Of a stretch of 10,107 bases of DNA, positions 7,703 to 10,107 are shown piece after piece. A program made the position numbers and the translations under genes. The notes beneath the pieces are model-generated. The model was not told the DNA's origin. It did not search any database and was given only the letters and a program-made list of their open reading frames with translations. Source of the DNA: Gemmatimonadales bacterium (lineage in GTDB: Bacteria; Gemmatimonadota; Gemmatimonadetes; Gemmatimonadales; GWC2-71-9); contig JAICEH010000058.1 in the NCBI GenBank assembly GCA_025924275.1, positions 1 through 10,107 on the forward strand. The letters are read 5' to 3'. Each line of letters opens with the position of its first letter. Within the stretch, counting starts at the first letter, position 1.

Positions 7703-8140
7703 TTAGCGTCCCGTGCTGCCGAATCCCCCGGTGCCGCGGGTGCTTGGCGGGAGCGCCTCCACGCAGACCAGGGCGGGCGCCTCCACCCGGGCGAAGACCA
7801 TCTGAGCAATGCGTGTGCCGCGCTCGACCAGGAACGGCTCGGCCCCGAGGTTGACCAGCGCCACCTTGAGCTCGCCCCGGTAGTCGCTGTCGATCGTGGC
7901 CGGGGTGTTGGGGAGGGTGACGCCGTGGCGGAGCGCCAGGCCCGAGCGGGGCCGCAGCTGGCACTCCCACCCCTCGGGCAGCGCGATCGCGAAGCCGGTG
8001 GCGAAGAGCCGGCGCTCGAACGGCGCGAGCTCGGCCGCCTCCGCGCTGGACAGGTCGTACCCGGCGGCGCCCGGGGTCTGCCGCGCGGGGAGGGGGAGCC
8101 CCTCCCCGTGCGGCAGCCGGGTGATCAGGACCCGGGACAC
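7703..8140 (-). CDS. dut: Deoxyuridine 5'-triphosphate nucleotidohydrolase (dUTPase)
   Basis: Trimeric cytosolic enzyme that splits dUTP into dUMP and pyrophosphate, keeping uracil out of DNA and feeding thymidylate synthesis. The 145-residue protein has all five dUTPase motifs in order: I GAAGYDL (24-30), II RPRSGLA (63-69), III with the catalytic Asp84 in ATIDSDYRGEL (81-91), IV RGTRIAQMVF (107-116) and V RGTGGFGSTG (135-144), the C-terminal arm that closes over the active site. The position usually held by Gly in motif III is Ala81, a mild variant. Length matches the bacterial trimeric enzyme (about 145-155). The GTG at 8140 lies four bases after the ald stop. A GAGG overlapping that stop is only two bases from the GTG, too close for a good Shine-Dalgarno, so coupling to ald is likely. 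The coding sequence holds a strong hairpin near its start (8081-8113). Confidence 0.97.
   Translation of the reverse strand: MSRVLITRLPHGEGLPLPARQTPGAAGYDLSSAEAAELAPFERRLFATGFAIALPEGWECQLRPRSGLALRHGVTLPNTPATIDSDYRGELKVALVNLGAEPFLVERGTRIAQMVFARVEAPALVCVEALPPSTRGTGGFGSTGR
8081..8113. repeat. GC-rich perfect-arm hairpin within the 5' part of dut
   Basis: Arms of 15 bases (8081-8095 and 8099-8113) around a 3-base loop pair at 14 of 15 positions. The core GGGGAGGGG / CCCCTCCCC is perfect. The sequence lies 28-60 bases into dut and encodes residues 10-20 (PHGEGLPLPAR), a stretch common in dUTPases, so the palindrome may be a by-product of codon choice. In the dut mRNA it would be a very stable stem close to the start codon. 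Confidence 0.6.
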
Positions 8141-8144
8141 GGCC

Positions 8145-9257
8145 TCAGAGGACCGACCGTACGTCCGCGAGCGGCAGCCCGAACGCCTCCGCCACCCCCG
8201 GGTAGACCACCTGCCCGTCCACCACGTTGAGCCCCAGGGCGAGAGCGGGGTCGCGGCGGCAGGCCTCCTGCCAGCCCAGCCGGGCCAGGGTCAGCCCGTA
8301 CGGCAGGGTGGCGTTGGTGAGGGCCAGCGTGCTGGTCCGCGGGACGCCGCCCGGCATATTCGCCACGGCGTAGTGCAGAATGCCATCCACGAAGTAGGTC
8401 GGGTCCTCGTGGGTCGTGGGCCGGATGGTCTCCACGCACCCGCCCTGGTCCACCGCCACGTCCACGATCACCGAGCCGGGCTTCATCCGCTTGAGGTCGG
8501 CGCGCTTGACCAGGTGGGGCGCCTTGGCGCCGGGCAGGAGGACCGCCCCCACCACGAGGTCGGCCGTGCTGATCTGCTCGAGGATGTTGTACCGATTGGA
8601 GTAGGCGGTGTCCACGTTGGCCGGCATCACGTCGTCGAGGTAGCGCAGTCGCTCGAGCGAGATGTCGAGGATCGTGACGTGGGCGCCGAGGCCCGCGGCC
8701 ATCTTGGCGGCGTTGGTGCCCACCACGCCGCCGCCGATGATCACCACCCGGCCCGGGGCCACTCCCGGCACGCCGCCCAGGAGGATGCCGCTGCCGCCGT
8801 GGTGCCGCTCGAGGTACTTCGCCCCCTCCTGCACCGCCATCCGCCCGGCCACCTCCGACATCGGGGTGAGGAGCGGCAGCTCGCCCGAGGGGAGCTGCAC
8901 GGTCTCGTACGCCACCGCGACGGCGCCGCTCTTGATCACGGCCCGGGTGAGCGCCTCGTCCGCGGCGAAGTGGAAGTAGGTGTAGATGAGCTGGCCCTTC
9001 CGCATCCGGGGCCACTCGATCGCGATCGGCTCCTTCACCTTGAAGATCATCTCCGCCTTCGCCCACACGTCGTCGGCGGTGGGCAGGATGGTGGCGCCCG
9101 CGGCCACGTAGGCCGAGTCGCCGAAGCCGCTGCCCTCCCCCGCGCCCCGCTCCACGTGCACGGTGTGCCCCGCCCCGACCAGCGCCTCGACGCCCGCCGG
9201 CACCAGGGCGACGCGGTTCTCGTTGGTCTTGATCTCCTTCGGAACGCCGATGATCAT
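8145..9257 (-). CDS. ald: Alanine dehydrogenase
   Basis: Cytosolic NAD-dependent enzyme that interconverts L-alanine and pyruvate plus ammonium; used to catabolise alanine, assimilate ammonium or balance NADH. The 370-residue length equals the family norm. Active-site residues fall at the standard numbers: Arg15 (NENRVA), Lys75 (FKVKEP), His96 (YTYFHF) and Asp270 (VDVAVDQGG). The nucleotide-binding Rossmann loop GGGVVG is at 175-180, followed by Asp198 (ILDIS), which favours NAD over NADP. MPGGVPRTST (301-310) is also typical. It is not the related transhydrogenase alpha subunit, because it ends after the dehydrogenase domain and has MSEVAGRMAVQEGA (133-146). The ATG at 9257 begins MIIGVPKE, the usual N-terminus, with a weak GGGG eight bases upstream. 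The promoter region is occupied by heptamer element B. dut follows after four bases. Confidence 0.97.
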   Translation of the reverse strand: MIIGVPKEIKTNENRVALVPAGVEALVGAGHTVHVERGAGEGSGFGDSAYVAAGATILPTADDVWAKAEMIFKVKEPIAIEWPRMRKGQLIYTYFHFAADEALTRAVIKSGAVAVAYETVQLPSGELPLLTPMSEVAGRMAVQEGAKYLERHHGGSGILLGGVPGVAPGRVVIIGGGVVGTNAAKMAAGLGAHVTILDISLERLRYLDDVMPANVDTAYSNRYNILEQISTADLVVGAVLLPGAKAPHLVKRADLKRMKPGSVIVDVAVDQGGCVETIRPTTHEDPTYFVDGILHYAVANMPGGVPRTSTLALTNATLPYGLTLARLGWQEACRRDPALALGLNVVDGQVVYPGVAEAFGLPLADVRSVL

Positions 9258-9295
9258 CGTGCAAGCCCCGGTGAGGGTGAGTGGTATCGTGTGTC

Positions 9296-9377
9296 GGGGA
9301 ACGGGGAACAGGGAGCGGGGAACGGGTGACACGCCGGCAGCCGCACCCCGTTCCCCGTTCCCAGTTCCCCGTTCACC
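9296..9377. repeat. Heptamer-repeat inverted repeat B, between the M16 gene and ald
   Basis: The left arm, 9296-9323, is four heptamers: GGGGAAC, GGGGAAC, AGGGAGC, GGGGAAC. The right arm, 9350-9377, is four inverse heptamers: GTTCCCC, GTTCCCA, GTTCCCC, GTTCACC. The arms pair at 25 of 28 positions, and inner GGGTG (9324-9328) can pair with CACCC, leaving a loop of about 15 bases with GCCGGC. The right arm contains the TGA stop of the M16 gene (9373-9375). The last arm on the transcribed strand is followed by GACACACGATACC with no T-run, so it is not a standard terminator. Same design and placement as the element at 1024-1134, whose unit differs by one base. Confidence 0.9.
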
Positions 9378-10107
9378 GTTCGGGCCCCAGCCTGAGCACC
9401 GTCTGCCGCTCGGGGGCGAAGAACTCCGCCGCCACGGCCGCCAGCGTGTCGGCGGGCACGGCCTCGATCTCCTGCAGCAGGTCGTCCACCGACCGCCAGG
9501 GCTCGCCGTGGAGGGCAAACGAGGCCAGCCGGTGCATCCGGCTCGCCGGGCTCTCCAGGGCCAGCACCAGCTGGCCCTGCAGTTGCCGCTTGGCGTCCAG
9601 CAGCTCCTCCGGGGCCAGCCCCTCCGCGGCGAGCCGGCCGAACTCCGCGAGGATCGCCGCCTCGGCCCGGTCGGCGGTGCCCGGCGCGGTGCCGACATAG
9701 ACCCCGAGTTGCCCGGCCGAGACGTAGAACTGCTGCCAGGCGTACACCGAGTAGGCCAGGCCCAGCTCCTCCCGGATGCGCTGGAAGAGCCGGCTGGACA
9801 TCCCGCCCCCGAAGGCGTTCACCAGGAGCGAGAGCGCGAGCCGGCGGGGATCGCGGTGCGGGAAGGTATCGGTGCCGATCACGAGGTGGGCCTGCTGCCC
9901 GTCCCGCACCTCGTGGTGCCGGAGCCCGCGGTGCGCGGGGGCGGGGGCGGCGGGCGGGAGGGGGTCACCGGCGGGACCGTCCAACCAGCCCTCGGCGGCC
10001 AGCGCCTCGAGCAGGCGGTCGTGCTCCAGCGCGCCGGCAGCCGCAATCACGCAGTTGCCCGGGTAGTACCCGCGCGCGTGGGCGGCGCGGAGCTCCGCGG
10101 AACCGAG
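9373..10107 (-). CDS. M16-family peptidase, C-terminal part (N-terminus outside window)
   Basis: The reading frame is open to the window edge and gives 244 residues. They match the second half of an M16B zinc metallopeptidase (the processing-peptidase / YmxG type): the end of the first domain (ARGYYPGNCVIAAAG, visible residues 11-25), a Pro/Ala-rich linker (about 49-59), then the M16 C-terminal domain with GGGMSSRLFQ (100-109), REELGLAYSV (112-121) and a late RLASFAL segment. The zinc motif HxxEH lies in the missing N-terminal half, so I cannot tell whether the protein is catalytically active or an inactive partner subunit. Such proteins remove targeting or signal-like peptides; the bacterial substrate is usually unknown. 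In some bacteria the gene sits near pnp, which could be just upstream here. The stop codon lies in repeat element B. Confidence 0.9.
   Translation of the reverse strand, partial: LGSAELRAAHARGYYPGNCVIAAAGALEHDRLLEALAAEGWLDGPAGDPLPPAAPAPAHRGLRHHEVRDGQQAHLVIGTDTFPHRDPRRLALSLLVNAFGGGMSSRLFQRIREELGLAYSVYAWQQFYVSAGQLGVYVGTAPGTADRAEAAILAEFGRLAAEGLAPEELLDAKRQLQGQLVLALESPASRMHRLASFALHGEPWRSVDDLLQEIEAVPADTLAAVAAEFFAPERQTVLRLGPER

Noticed and set aside
8145..9257. Alternative identity as transhydrogenase alpha subunit (PntA)
   Set aside because: The protein is 370 residues, ends after the dehydrogenase domain, and has alanine dehydrogenase residues Arg15, Lys75, His96 and Asp270 at standard numbers.
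9296..9377. Heptamer repeats as a CRISPR array
   Set aside because: Units are 7 bases, directly adjacent, in opposed arms; there are no spacers and no cas genes.

Overview
This is a compact, very GC-rich (about 70% by eye) stretch of bacterial chromosome. All nine genes lie on the minus strand, so they read from right to left. The content is core housekeeping: a complete cell-elongation operon flanked by lipid, folate, nucleotide and amino-acid genes. The set mreB-mreC-mreD-PBP2-rodA implies a rod-shaped or elongating bacterium, most likely with a Gram-negative type envelope. The GC content, the gene order and the repeated heptamer hairpins between genes suggest Gemmatimonadota or a similar soil or freshwater phylum. 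That assignment is a guess, because no rRNA or other marker is present.

Layout in transcription order (right to left). (1) 10107-9373: C-terminal 244 residues of an M16-family zinc-peptidase-like protein, cut by the window edge. (2) 9377-9296: a near-perfect heptamer-repeat hairpin covering that gene's stop codon. (3) 9257-8145: alanine dehydrogenase (ald). (4) 8140-7703: dUTPase (dut), 4 bases after ald. (5) 7702-7605: a leader with a possible promoter. (6) 7604-2077: mreB, mreC, mreD, PBP2 (mrdA) and rodA, with junctions of +2, -4, -1 and -4 bases. (7) 2076-1980: a short leader. (8) 1979-1125: accD, with a clear ribosome binding site. (9) 1134-1024: a second heptamer hairpin, again over the upstream stop codon. 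(10) 1023-1: folC, starting directly at the end of the hairpin and cut by the window edge after 341 residues.

How the genes work together: MreB filaments under the inner membrane, with MreC and MreD, position and activate the pair RodA (SEDS glycan polymerase) and PBP2 (transpeptidase), which together insert peptidoglycan along the cell side wall. Tight coupling of the five genes should keep their products balanced. AccD (malonyl-CoA for fatty acids) and FolC (folate polyglutamylation) form a pair that is also adjacent in many other bacteria. Dut and Ald serve dUTP clean-up and alanine/pyruvate exchange.

No gap exceeds about 115 bases, and I found no RNA gene, CRISPR array, transposase or prophage gene. 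I do not see a new multi-gene system. The least explained features are the two long heptamer hairpins (units GGGGAGC and GGGGAAC). They look like members of one dispersed repeat family, share the same position relative to the upstream gene, and could form G-quadruplexes on either strand.
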